Part shown: piece by piece, positions 45,282 to 60,162 of the stretch
How positions within the stretch are numbered: the stretch's first letter is position 1
How the letters are laid out: each line of letters starts with the position of its first letter
Assembly (NCBI GenBank): GCA_020631735.1
Contig: CM036199.1
Location: 17,897,553-17,961,552, forward strand
Origin: Saccharum officinarum
Lineage: Eukaryota; Streptophyta; Magnoliopsida; Poales; Poaceae
Direction of reading: 5' to 3'
DNA: 64,000 bases
Notes under the pieces: generated by a model
The model's database searches: none
Told to the model about the DNA's origin: nothing
Seen by the model: the letters and a program-made list of their open reading frames with translations, nothing else
Translations under genes and position numbers: made by a program

Positions 45282-45941
45282 AAGACAGACGGCTGGCTAC
45301 ACTGCACAGCACCTGTAACTGTAATTAAACAATGAGATAGGATCCTCTTCTATCTAAAAAACAGTGTGGGGGTAGCCTGGGTAGGAGTGGAATTTCACAA
45401 GTTGCTAGATTGCTGAGAGTGGAGATTATAGTTGTTTATAAGAAATTTTAAGATCAAAAGGCTAATATATGAGCATCAATGAAAGTACGCATCGTCGTTT
45501 CGTTTGTATTATATTCTGCTACTATTTGAGGTTTGGGGATTGTTTATCCAGTATTTTATACTTTTTGTCGTGTTCTGCCTATTGGCCATCAACTATTCAC
45601 CTTAGATCTTTGCCAATATTGATACTCTTCTAGTAGTATTAGGTAATTCCACTGTACAAAATGTGTGGTAGAGTACATGCGTCAGAGGAAGTGGACAATT
45701 TATAGATCAAAGGTATTCATACTCTGTAGCGACATCTTTCTTGCTCATTGCATGGGTAACAAGGGGTGTTTGGATTCGAGCATCTAATTGTTAGTTGCTA
45801 CAACATTTTACTCCAAGTACATTTTGGGGGAGCACTTTATGACCTTTTATTAGTCAGGCAGTTCATTTTGAGCTATTAGCTGGGATGTTAATTTAGATTA
45901 ACTAGAGAGATAATTTCAGTGACTAACTATTAGTTGTCTGG
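45282..45941. other. downstream of the PPR gene; decayed repeat
   Basis: The first 100 bp may be PPR coding end or 3' UTR. GGGGTGTTTGGATTCGAGC at 45763 resembles a MITE end. No gene is seen. Confidence 0.4.
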
Positions 45942-46312
45942 TGTTGACACTCAAATTGGGTCCAGACTAGTTTTAGAATCGACCCGTGTCAGTTTTGGCC
46001 TAATCCAAGAAAAACTCTACGAAACAACATAGAACTGTACAACATTATTGGTTTTCCAGCCCCTACTTCCATATAAAACATGAGGTACACGACCAACAGA
46101 GGTATCCAACTACACAATCGATCTTTTATCAATCGAACTACTTTTTACCCCTTACCTCTTCCAACCCCTTAATGTCCTACATGTCCCTCGACGGGATTTG
46201 TGGGTGTGTTCTAGGTGGCCTTACCGATCCCTGCTGGTCAGCCTCGTTGTTGGGACCTCCCTTCGCTACGTGTTTAGCCCCTACCGATGTGTAACACGAA
46301 TCAGCGTCAACA
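45942..46312 (+). repeat. gypsy-type LTR, left LTR of a truncated element
   Basis: It starts TGTTGAC and ends GTCAACA, a perfect 7-bp inverted pair. It is followed after two bases by CTTTTTGGCGACTACACT, a primer-site context known from grass Ty3/gypsy elements. A second LTR is not found in the window. Confidence 0.75.
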
Positions 46313-46860
46313 CACTTTTTGGCGACTACACTAAGAATGAAGTGAAACAAATATATTAAGATGGTCGACGGAAAGCCTTCGGTCGATCAACTTTCTAAGG
46401 AGATTCACAAGATGCTAGAGGAGAGGGCAAAGATTCAGGCTGCTGCCGATCTAGAGTATACCCTAACATGCTTCTAGATGGATCAACAAGGACCTCTCAA
46501 GAAGATCAAAGACGCCAACTTCAATCCTCTTCCTACTGCATCTACATCTGAGGTAAAAACATATCAATCTCCTCTTGGATCTTGTGTTACACGTGATGAG
46601 CTTGCTGAGATGATTCATGAGTTTTTTGAGATCCTTACATTTAACAAATTTAATTTAACAAACTCATGGATAGCTATAAAAAGGAGGAAAAGAAATATGA
46701 ATTTACTGTTTTTCCTCGTAATGCCTCTATTAGTAGATCGGCCTCGATTGGTAGCTAACTTCAATACAGGATGCCGATCAATTATCATGATGGACAACAA
46801 AATGTATGTGAACAGAGCCTAACATAGGGGTATGCTACATCCCTGAGAAGAAGACAATAG
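46313..46860 (+). pseudogene. decayed gag region of the gypsy-type element
   Basis: ATGGTCGACGGAAAGCC near 46360 opens a short frame that stops at 46474. A second frame, 46478-46822, gives PLGSCVTRDELAEMIHEF and later unrelated hydrophobic text. No CCHC knuckle, protease or RT is seen, so the element is truncated or non-autonomous. Confidence 0.45.
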
Positions 46861-47924
46861 TCCTAGTGATCCCCTGACCGGCTCTCCGAGTTGCTCGGGG
46901 GCTCAGGGTTTATATCCATCGAGCGTATCCTCTGACGAAAAAGGGATGGCTCGGCAGCCTGTAGATCGCCCTCCCCCGAGGGGGGTCGCGATGTTAGAGG
47001 GGAGAGCTCGATCGAGCCATCCCTTTGTTCCAACCCTACAAAAATGTGATCCTATTTTGTTCTCCGTCTCGTAAATCCGTATTAATATTTGTATAAAGAT
47101 TAATTTTACTATAGTGCATATGTGAAACTTGATTCCGACGATGTTCCTTCCCCAGCAAGGTCGTCATCATAAGATAAATAAAGATTCATAAGCACAGAGC
47201 CGTGCCCCGCAACCTAACCTCACGCTCATGCACGGCCATTACGATTACCTCTTTATTATCATTTCATTCGAAGACCGCCTAAATCGGATATACGGAGTGT
47301 TGGATTTTTCGTCTGTTATCGCGATCCTCTGTAGCGGTGAGAGAGATACTAATTACTAGTGGGTAGTCGCGATTGGCCGAGCTCCTCAATAATTGGCACC
47401 CCGAGATCAGATTTACTGTACAGCGATCTCCGTGCAGCAGCGTGCGGCGACGCCATTGGGCCGCCCACAGGCCACAGGCTTTTGTGTCAGGCCTTTCACT
47501 GTGGCGTCCGTACCTACGCCGAGCAGCAGTGGCCCGCCGAGCCGGCTGGCGGCCATCGATTGATAGCCTGGTTCGGCTGGTGGAAAAGCCGGCTGGTTTT
47601 GACTGATTCAATAGTGTTACGTGAGAGAGAATAAGCTGAAACAAGCTGAAACAAGCCGAAACATGACCTGCAGAACAGGGCCGATGGTCGAACTGGAGCT
47701 GAGAGCCACGGAGTACAGCCTGCTGATTTGACGCCGGCCATTGGCTGCTTCATCCATCATCTGCCGGCCGCCGCATCTGTCGCCGCTAGATAGAAATCTG
47801 TGGCTGGACCTGGTGGCTGGTGACCTCGTGGCTGGTCTGGTCCGACATCTCCATTAGCCCCTGCTGGCCTCTTGGCCCTTGGCATTGGCAATGAGCAAAG
47901 TTTGCTCGTCTAGTACGCAGTATA
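46861..47924. other. intergenic, repeat remnants
   Basis: 46870-47030 has GC-rich palindrome-like CTCCCCCGAGGGGGG and AGCTCGATCGAGC words, possibly retroelement leader sequence. About 47560-47660 (GGTTCGGCTGGTGGAAAAGC) looks like part of a MITE. No gene is supported. Confidence 0.4.
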
Positions 47925-48182
47925 TGGGCTTGTTTAGTTCCTCCCGTAAGTCCATGTTTAATGCGTATACAGAGTATTAAATATAGACTAAAGAAATAAT
48001 TAATTATATAGATTGCGACTAATTTGCGAGACGAATTTTTTAAGCCTAATTAGTCTATGATTTGACAATGTTGTGCTACAGTAAATATGTGCTAATGATG
48101 GATTAATTAGCCTTAATAAATTCGTCTTGCGGATACCCGAGAACTTCTGTAATTTGTTTATTATTACTATCTAAACACTCGA
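47925..48182. mobile_element. Tourist-like MITE, diverged
   Basis: It begins GGGCTTGTTTAGTTCC and has the family core (ATTAAATATAGAC, TTTAAGCCTAATTAGTC). The right end (TATCTAAACACTC) is diverged, so the limit is approximate. Confidence 0.6.
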
Positions 48183-48562
48183 TGTAACACCCCAATTAAC
48201 ACCCTAAACTTTATCACTGGATTTAAAGTACCTTGATGAAGAGAGTGAGTAGACTAGCTGAGAATGTGCCTTGTTGCAGTGGACAAGTCATAGACCAAAA
48301 ATAAACAAGCAGTGCATGCGTCCTCTTATTTCGCCATGGAAGCAAAAGATTGCAACGTTTCTACTACTCCATATATCAGCAGAGAGAGAGGCTGGGTGAG
48401 AATAGCATGTGTCATGAAAGTGATTACGCTTATTATTGGTCGTAAAACTACTCAGATCTGATCGATTGACGATCCTTGTCATATCCTAGACACGTCACGT
48501 GTATGTACAAATTAAATCATGAGAAAAATATCATGTCCTTAGTACAGGAGAGCTACTGAGCT

Positions 48563-48772
48563 ACTCCCCGTCCCAAAAATAAATGACGCTTTTGACTTTT
48601 AGATATTATACGTAACCATTTTGTCATATTCAGTTTTTTTACAAATAATATTAAAATAAATAAGCCATTATGAAAGTATCCCTAATGATAAAATAAGCCA
48701 TAATAAACAAATAATATTTATACAAAAAAAATAAAACGAACAGTCAAACATCATGTAATTTGGACGGAGAAG
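48563..48772. mobile_element. Stowaway-like MITE, diverged
   Basis: It begins CTCCCCGTCCCAAAAATAAA and ends near AATTTGGACGGAGAAGG, an imperfect TIR pair with A/T-rich interior. Confidence 0.55.
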
Positions 48773-53200
<4,428 letters not shown>

Positions 53201-53927
53201 GTTATTAGCAAGGAAAAATTCAACAAAAAAAAACAATGCTAATCATGGCCCTTGGGCCTTGATCGGGTACGTGGACCCAATGACTCGAAACCAAGATTAT
53301 AAATGTGGAGGGGAAGGGTCCATCCACAATCAATCGTGACAACGAAAGCTCGTCCTCGCCCAACCCAGAGCTCGCCGTCCCCTCCCTCCTCTCTTTCACT
53401 CCCTCCCTGCTGGGTTGCCGCTGCCGCCGTTCACCTCCTCTCCCGCTGTTCCCTGCCCTGCCCGTTTCGGGCGGGTTTCTGGGCCTCGGCACGAGCCCCT
53501 GCTGGCTGCTGCCCCTCCCGACGCCGGCGCTGGCTCGATGTGGACGGGTAACCGCACTCCGCACAGCACCACCAGCCGGCCACCCCCACCACAGAGATCA
53601 AACCAGAGTACCAGACCAGCGCGTGCGCGCACACACGCGCTCTACCGCTGCTTTGCTTCTCGTACGTGGGCGGTGGTGGCTGGTCAGGCCTCGGGCATGG
53701 GCGCAGGTGCCTGCCGGGCCGGCGCGCGGCCCCGCACTTCTCCATCGGTGGCCCGCGCAGCGCGCGTGGATGGCGCCCACCGCCATGCCGCGTCAGCCGC
53801 GGTCACCAGTACCACTACCACCGTAGGGTAGGCCGTGCTCCGATCCGATGATTCTTGCACGATCAATGCCCTCGTCTAAGCAGTTAGCGGAAAATGGGTT
53901 TTAGTATTTATTTACTCTCCTGTATTA
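53201..53927. other. GC-rich segment, no supported gene
   Basis: Overlapping open frames on both strands (53305-53866) translate to Pro/Arg/Ala-rich text without domains. CCATTCATTTCT-type leader signals are lacking. It could be a decayed first exon or captured fragment. Confidence 0.35.
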
Positions 53928-54172
53928 CTCCGTCCTAAAAAAACGTCACTATAGGAGTTGTTAAATTTCCTCGACTAGGTTTATAAAAAATACGTGTAAT
54001 ATTCATATCTTCAAAAAAGTATATATTATGAAAGTATATTCAATGATCTATACCTAATGGTTCTAATTATATATTCCATAAATGTTAATATTTTATTAAA
54101 TATATTTAGTCAAAGTTAAAATTTGTTGATTTTTTGGAAGCGAGAATAATTTTTTTAAAAGGACGGAGGGAG
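53928..54172. mobile_element. Stowaway MITE
   Basis: CTCCGTCCTAAAAAAACG at the left and TTTTTTAAAAGGACGGAGGGAG at the right form TIRs, with TA on both sides (53926-53927, 54173-54174). Confidence 0.8.
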
Positions 54173-54199
54173 TATGCACTGCTTCTGAAAACTCGAGTA

Positions 54200-54420
54200 G
54201 GGATGTGTTTGGATCCTTCAAACTTCCAAAAATTTTATAAGTTCCCCGTCACATCAAATCTTTGGACGCATGCATAGAGCATTAAATATAGGTAAAAAAA
54301 TAACTAATTACACAGTTGGGTTGTAAATCACGAGATGAATCTTTCGAACCTAATTAGCTTATGATTGGACATTAATTGTCAAATACAAACAAAAGAGTTA
54401 CTCTATTTCCAAAAATTAGA
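54200..54420. mobile_element. Tourist-like MITE, right end unclear
   Basis: GGGATGTGTTTGGATCC opens it. The core CATCAAATCTTTGGACGCAT, ATTAAATATAGGTAAAAAAA and ACCTAATTAG is that of the family copy upstream of PGAP3. Confidence 0.6.
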
Positions 54421-55393
54421 GTAGAAATTAAGGAGGCGGAAATTTTTGCATGGGAGGGGACAAACGGAGGTCGGAGGCGGAACGGAACCTACCTAATCCT
54501 ACCGGCGTGTGTGTCCCCAGAGCCTGGGCAGGTTCAGAGAATCGGCGCACATGCGGCTCTTCATCCAACAGAGCCGCAGACGACCCGACCCCGACATCAA
54601 ATGAACAGCCGTCATTAGCACGTGGTTACAGTTTTACATTACAGAGAAGCTACGAGCAGTAATTAATAAATTCAAAAAAGAAACCAGTAGTAGTACGAGT
54701 ACCTTCTAGTGGCTAGTGCCTTCCTCCCGTGTTTGTAGCCCCCCCTACGTTATAGGTTTTGAAACCGGGAGAAGGTGCTGCTTCCCCCTTTTTTAGGGTC
54801 GAGAGCATGTAGCCAAATGACTCTTGCGACTTTTCTTTTCTCAAAAAAAAACAAAGGGTGGAAACGGACACGCCGAGACAGGGACGGGGGAGAGGAGACC
54901 GGGACGGGGTGGCTACAACCATCGCCATGGCACCACCCCAACCAGCTGGCTCTGCCAGCGGCCCTGCGCTGCCCTTTCTCGCCGAGGAGTTTTAGCCGGG
55001 GCTGGATAGATACGTAATTTGCCAGCGCTGTCCGTGCGGCGCGACTTGTGCGGGCAGGACGCGCGCACCTGTCGACGGCGGGGGGTCTGTGTGTAAACAA
55101 AGCCAAAGGGGAAAATTCCGTTTCTGCCCCCGCCGTTGCCCGACGTGTGGCGGCGGATGCGGAGCGGGGGGTTATTTCCGGCCTGAGTGCTTGACTAATC
55201 AAAACCGGGTGGTGGGGCTGGCCAGGTACGCACGCACAGCAGAACAGCGGATGCCGTGCCCTGCACTGCTGCGCCGGTACACGTCAGTGAGGCTGACAGA
55301 GAGGGACGTGTCAGGCACCAACACGTCCCTTTCTCGATGGCCTTTCTTCCGGTGGCTCTCGGTGACTTTGATGACAGTTTACTCTCTTTTTTT

Positions 55394-55395
<2 letters not shown>
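54421..55395. other. intergenic, no gene recognised
   Basis: GC-rich patches at 54880-55300 have open frames on both strands without domains. Nothing else is supported. Confidence 0.4.

Positions 55396-55465
<70 letters not shown>
55396..55465. repeat. (TA)35 microsatellite
   Basis: An uninterrupted 70-bp TA run. Confidence 0.98.
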
Positions 55466-55466
<1 letters not shown>

Positions 55467-55771
55467 TGGTACAGTACGTGAAAAGGGAGTAAATGACAAA
55501 CAACTTCTGAATTTTGGTACTAGTACTACACAGCCAGAAGTCCACCAGAACCCAGTCTCTGTGAGGCCCAACAAGAGCATTGTGTGATGGGCTTGGTACC
55601 AGAACAACAGCAGCTAATCAGCTGGGCTAACCGGCTAAAGTGCTTTCTGGGCTGATGCCAAGTTGCCAGCCCAGAAACTGTTAGCCATTTCTCAAATAAT
55701 AGACATAAACATTGAAGGCACCAGAACACCAAATAACCAGATGCCAGCTGCTGAACAAAAACTGGATCTCA

Positions 55772-56013
55772 GGGTGTGTTTAGTTGAGAAATTTTGGGTG
55801 AAAAGTTACTGTAGCACTTTTCGTTGTTATTTGGTAAAATTTGTTCAACCATGGATTAATTAGACTCAAAAGATTCGTCTCGAACTTTACAGAGAAACTA
55901 TGCAATTAGTTATTTTTTTACCTACATTTAATGCTTCATGCATGCGTCTAAAGATTCGATGTGATGGGTGGAAGAGGAAATATTTTAGGTATGCATGGCA
56001 AGTGAACGCGGCC
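55772..56013. mobile_element. Tourist-like MITE downstream of WRKY
   Basis: It is flanked by TCA on both sides (55769-55771, 56014-56016), starts GGGTGTGTTTAGTTGAG and ends GAACGCGGCC, with core ATTAGACTCAAAAGATTCG. It is about 200 bp past the WRKY stop codon. Confidence 0.75.
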
Positions 56014-56218
56014 TCAAATGAAGAGGGGCAGTAGATAAAGAATAAATTATTGCTGGAGAAAAATGAAGTGGAATGGAAGGTTGAAAAAAAAAACCCGAAA
56101 GCAAGGGGCGTTTGTTTCCACGCTATTATACTTATCACGAGCTCTCATCCTAATACGACTGGTAAGAATAAGAAACTAATGACTTGAGAATCACTCTAAT
56201 CCTCTCCGCCTTTATTAT

Positions 56219-59200
56219 CTACATCTGGTGGCCCAGCCGCAGCCCGCTGCGCAACATATGCTGGTACACCGACGACGGGGCAGCGGTAACGCCGGCGACG
56301 TTGCCCTCGACCTTCACGTCCGCCATGGGCGCCGCGACGAGGGCGGCGGCCTGCATCGCCTGCCGGTGCCTCAGCAGCGGGTGCTGGTGCAGGGACGACG
56401 ACGTTGCCAGCATCGGGAGCTTCAGGCCCTCCACGGCGCTGAGGTTCCCCGCGGGCATTGGCAGGCTCGGCAGCGACGTGGGGCCGCCGCCGAGGGCAGT
56501 GAAGGGGTACGTCGGGTAGTTGCCCATCGGCGCCAGCGGGTCCCTGCTAGGCGGCTGCAGCGGCAGGCCGAACGGCACGCCGCAGGCGCCCAGGTGCCTC
56601 ATCATCAGGCCGTCGTGCACAGACGATGGGTGCTCCGGCCTGCTGCGCGGGCCGCCACCCCCGCCGCCGCCGCCGCCGCCGCCGCGGTGCCCGGGTGGCC
56701 GCCGCTGTTCCTTGCGGCGGGGACCTCGTGGTTGTGCTTGCCCTCGTACGTGGTGATCACGGACTTGAGGTCGTGCGACGCGCGCTCCACGTGCTTCCGC
56801 ACCGTGCACCCCGGGTGCGTGCACTTGTAGTAGCTCCTGAACGCGACACACCACCAAATTAACGCTGAGCAAATGCCATTCTTGGAGCTCTGAAAAAAGA
56901 AAGCTGTTGTTGCTTCAGACAAACCTTGGATTCGGGTTGCCCTTGACGACCTTCTGCCCGTACTTGCGCCAGCGGTAGCCGTCATCGAGGATGTCCACCT
57001 CGCTCGTCGTCTGGATCACCACGCGAGGCTCGCGAATAGCTCTTGACGCAGTGCTCATATCAATGGTATATGCCTCCAGCTTCCTGAAATAACCAGACGG
57101 TCAGCTCTGGATTGAGCATGAGTAGCAAGCAATGCACAGATATACTGACCTTCGTTTAGATTCCAGTTCGTCGCCCTCCGCGTCGGCACCGCCGTGAGAC
57201 ATGCTGCCAAGAGCCACCCTGTCGTCCCCGTCCACCTCGTCAGACGGAGCAGACGTCACATCCGCGCCCTCCGGGGACCGAAATCCTCGGGGTGCGTGCT
57301 CGACCTGCATCGACGCCGACGAGTCACAGAGCTCACCGGGAACCGAGGGCGACGACGTCGCGGCGTCCATGCCATCCTGAACGCCCGCACGCCACGGCTG
57401 GTGGTTGGCTTCCGCTGCGTTCGCCTGCTGTGACCCCAGGTTGTCGGCTGCGTCCGCCTGCACGGCGTCGCCAGACGGGTGCACGGGCTGCTGGACGCCT
57501 GGCCGGCGGCTCGGCATGGGCTTCGGGTGGTTGTGCGCGCCCTTGTAGATGATCTCCGTGATGTGCCCCTCGAGCGAGCGCTCCACCTTCTTCTTCACCT
57601 GGCAGTTGGGATGCGTGCACTTGAAGTAGCTCCGCGGGTACTCGCTGTGCTTCACTTGCTTCTGCCCGTACTTCCTCCAGCTGTACCCGTCGTCTGCTGG
57701 CGCTGTTGCGGCCATTGCCGGGTAGTCTTCCCTCGCGTCACTTTCCTCAGCTGTCTGGCCGTAGTCCGGGGGCGATACGTGTTCGTTGCCGGCACCGGTG
57801 CCAGATGCAAGACGGCTGAGCTTGGAGTCATGAGGACCGCCACTGTTCATATTGGTCTGCACATTGTGATTCTGCTGGTTCAGTTGGCCCAGCAAATTAG
57901 TCTCTTGTACTGGCAGAGTCTTCGTTTCAGTCTTGACAGAAGACTGAGTATTTTGTTCCTGGTGGCGCAAATATGAATTAACTCGTAAGGAAATGAAATC
58001 AAACAAGTATTGGATCAGGAACAATGAAAAAAAAAATGGTTCATTCACATTTTTGAAACATATAAGCGGGATGGTTTTCTTATCTGTTTACTTGGAACAG
58101 AAGGACGACTAAACTACTGTTCAGTTGTCAACGAGAATTATGTTATTGAACTTATAAATTATCTAGCTCTAGCAGAATCTAGCTGGTCCCTTGTCTTTCT
58201 CCAATTAGTATAAACAATATGCAGCAAATTAAAACAGTACAGTACCGACATTACCAGCCACTTCGCTATAACTGGTGTCACTGACGCTAACAGAAACAGA
58301 ATAGACAAAAGTGGCTCAACAATTCCAAAAAGATGAACTAATCTGTTACAGCCTTACATGTAGTGCAACACTAAAATACTTCCAGAGCAAGACTCTTATG
58401 ATTTAACCGATTTCTCATCTAGACTCGGGGTAAAATTTCTGAAGCAAACATCACTGCCAACTGCATGTTTATACAGACACTTTCTAAGTTTAGAGATGCT
58501 TCTATCATTAGCACGCAAGCAAATGTCATCAGGAACAACCTATGAACTATTCAGATGTTACCAGCCTTCTATCATTAGCACGCAAGCAAATGTCATCAGG
58601 AATAACCAATGAACCATTCAAATGTTACTAACCTTCATTGCTTCAGCAGTGTAGTGTGAGGATTTCAGATCTAAGGGCTTGAAAGAAAAAGTATTGTCAT
58701 TTGTGCCATCTCCAACTGGAGGACCTCCAAATTTAATAGGATCATTGTCATTTGTGCTACCAAACATGAATAGCTTCCCCGTGGTTGGCGAGGGTTGTCC
58801 CTGAAGAAATGCAAGGAAGCAAAAACATCGTTAAGTAGGAAATAGCTTCAGTATCAGAGTGTAGTAAAATAACTGTCCTAGTTGTAACTCTGAAGACATC
58901 GTACATATTTGCTTCAATTACATAGGAATAACAAGATGATTCAACATACGTTTGGATCTGAAATGTGGGGTGTACATAGCTATATTGTTATGGAAATAAA
59001 AGAGATCGAACATCGTATTTCTGCTTTCGAGGAAACTTTGAAATATTTGAATGATATCATACCATTTTTCTGCTTTTGAGAAAACAAACAAAAACATGTT
59101 TGGAAAGAAGAGACTGGATGCTAGAAAACAAAGTAGAGCTTTCACGAACTCCCCCGAAGAGGTCAAAAGTTCAATAAAGGGTATGTTTAGTTCCGCGAAA

Positions 59201-60162
59201 AGGTGTAAAAAAAGTATTGTAGCACGTTTTGGCTTTATTTGGTAAATAGTGTCCAACCATTGACTAATTAGGTTCAAAACATTTATCTCGCAAAGTACAA
59301 CCAAGCTGTACAATTAGTTTTTGATTTCATCTACATTTAGTACTCCATGCATGTATCGCAAGTTTGATGTGACGGGGAATCTTTTGTTTGCACAGTACTT
59401 TTTTGAGGAAGTAAACACAGCCAAAGCAAGCATTCTTGAACTGCCAGTTTAGCATCCATAGGCGAAAGCAATAGTAATTCCGGTACGCGTTCACACACTA
59501 TCATAAGGGGTGTTTGGTTTGAGGAGTTAAAGTTTAACAAACATCGTAGCACTTTCGTCTTATTTGATAAAAAGTTTCCAATCTTGGATTAATTAGGCTT
59601 AATAGATTCGTCTCGTAAATTACTCCTAATCTGTGCCGACATGCATGCAATTAGTCTACATATACATTTGAGGGAACATTGATGTGATGGGAGTTAAACT
59701 TTAACAAGTCTAAACCAAACACGCCCTAACCTTGAGAACAGCACATACCATGGCATTAGAAACGAAGACTGGTGACTCCAGCAGCGTTGCTGGGCTCAAG
59801 CCAGGCGGGATCGTGAGGTAGGGCGATGGGGTTCCTGGTACCGAATTATCAGCTCCGGCTGCTGTGCTGAAAGGCATGTTCAGCTTCGGCACCTTGAATC
59901 CAGCTCTTGTCTGCATCCTCTCGGCGAGGCTGCTGCCAGGACTGGTCTTCTGGCCAAACTGTGGGGTGAGTGGCAGTGACCGACCTTCCTCCTGAGGCGA
60001 GCTTATGGCGACTGACAAGCCATGCTTCTCAAATCCGGCTTTAACGTCCTCGTTGCTGTGCCCCCCTATGGTGTCTGGTCGAACACCTCTGGTTTGGAAG
60101 CCCATCGAGGATTCTGGGCCTGGATTAGGATCCTTCCACTCCATTGCTAGATGGCCTTCCAT
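56219..60162 (-). CDS. group I WRKY transcription factor (two WRKY domains), WRKY2/20/34 type
   Basis: Exons on the minus strand: 60162-59749, 58800-58633, 57958-57150, 57083-56925 and 56836-56219. The N-terminus has an SP-rich activation/MAPK-docking type segment ([18 protein letters not shown] then [12 protein letters not shown]). The first WRKY domain is [20 protein letters not shown] with a C2H2 finger (CTHPNC to HNH); the second is [20 protein letters not shown] with CTHPGC to HNH, split at PR by the intron conserved in this group. WRKY factors bind W-box TTGACC/T DNA in the nucleus. The second-domain frame runs into a (GCG)n run and would stop at 56605. The expected tail ([16 protein letters not shown] to LGLGHQM-like end at 56219) lies in another frame, so one base appears to be missing near 56660-56695. 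With that resolved the protein would be about 722 aa. Confidence 0.9.
58500..58636 (-). repeat. tandem duplication including the WRKY intron 2 donor site
   Basis: A 68-bp unit occurs twice (58500-58567 and 58568-58636). On the gene strand the first copy begins GGTTAGTAACATTTGAATGG and contains the exon 2 donor; the second begins GGCTGGTAACATCTGAATAG, in which the donor GT has become CT. Confidence 0.8.
59179..59422. mobile_element. Tourist-like MITE in WRKY intron 1
   Basis: AAA flanks both sides (59176-59178, 59423-59425). It starts GGGTATGTTTAGTTCC and ends AGTAAACACAGCC. It is closely related to the inner MITE at 675-918 (ACGTTTTGGCTTTATTTG shared). Confidence 0.85.
59507..59726. mobile_element. 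Tourist-like MITE in WRKY intron 1 (second copy)
   Basis: A TAA duplication (59504-59506, 59727-59729) flanks GGGGTGTTTGGTTTGAGG at the left and CTAAACCAAACACGCCC at the right. Confidence 0.85.

Noticed and set aside
45113..45307. minus-strand open frame through the N run
   Set aside because: It spans 34 undefined codons and is an artefact of the gap.
53305..53866. possible gene of about 170 codons
   Set aside because: Several frames on both strands are open at once, which reflects base composition. No motif is recognisable.
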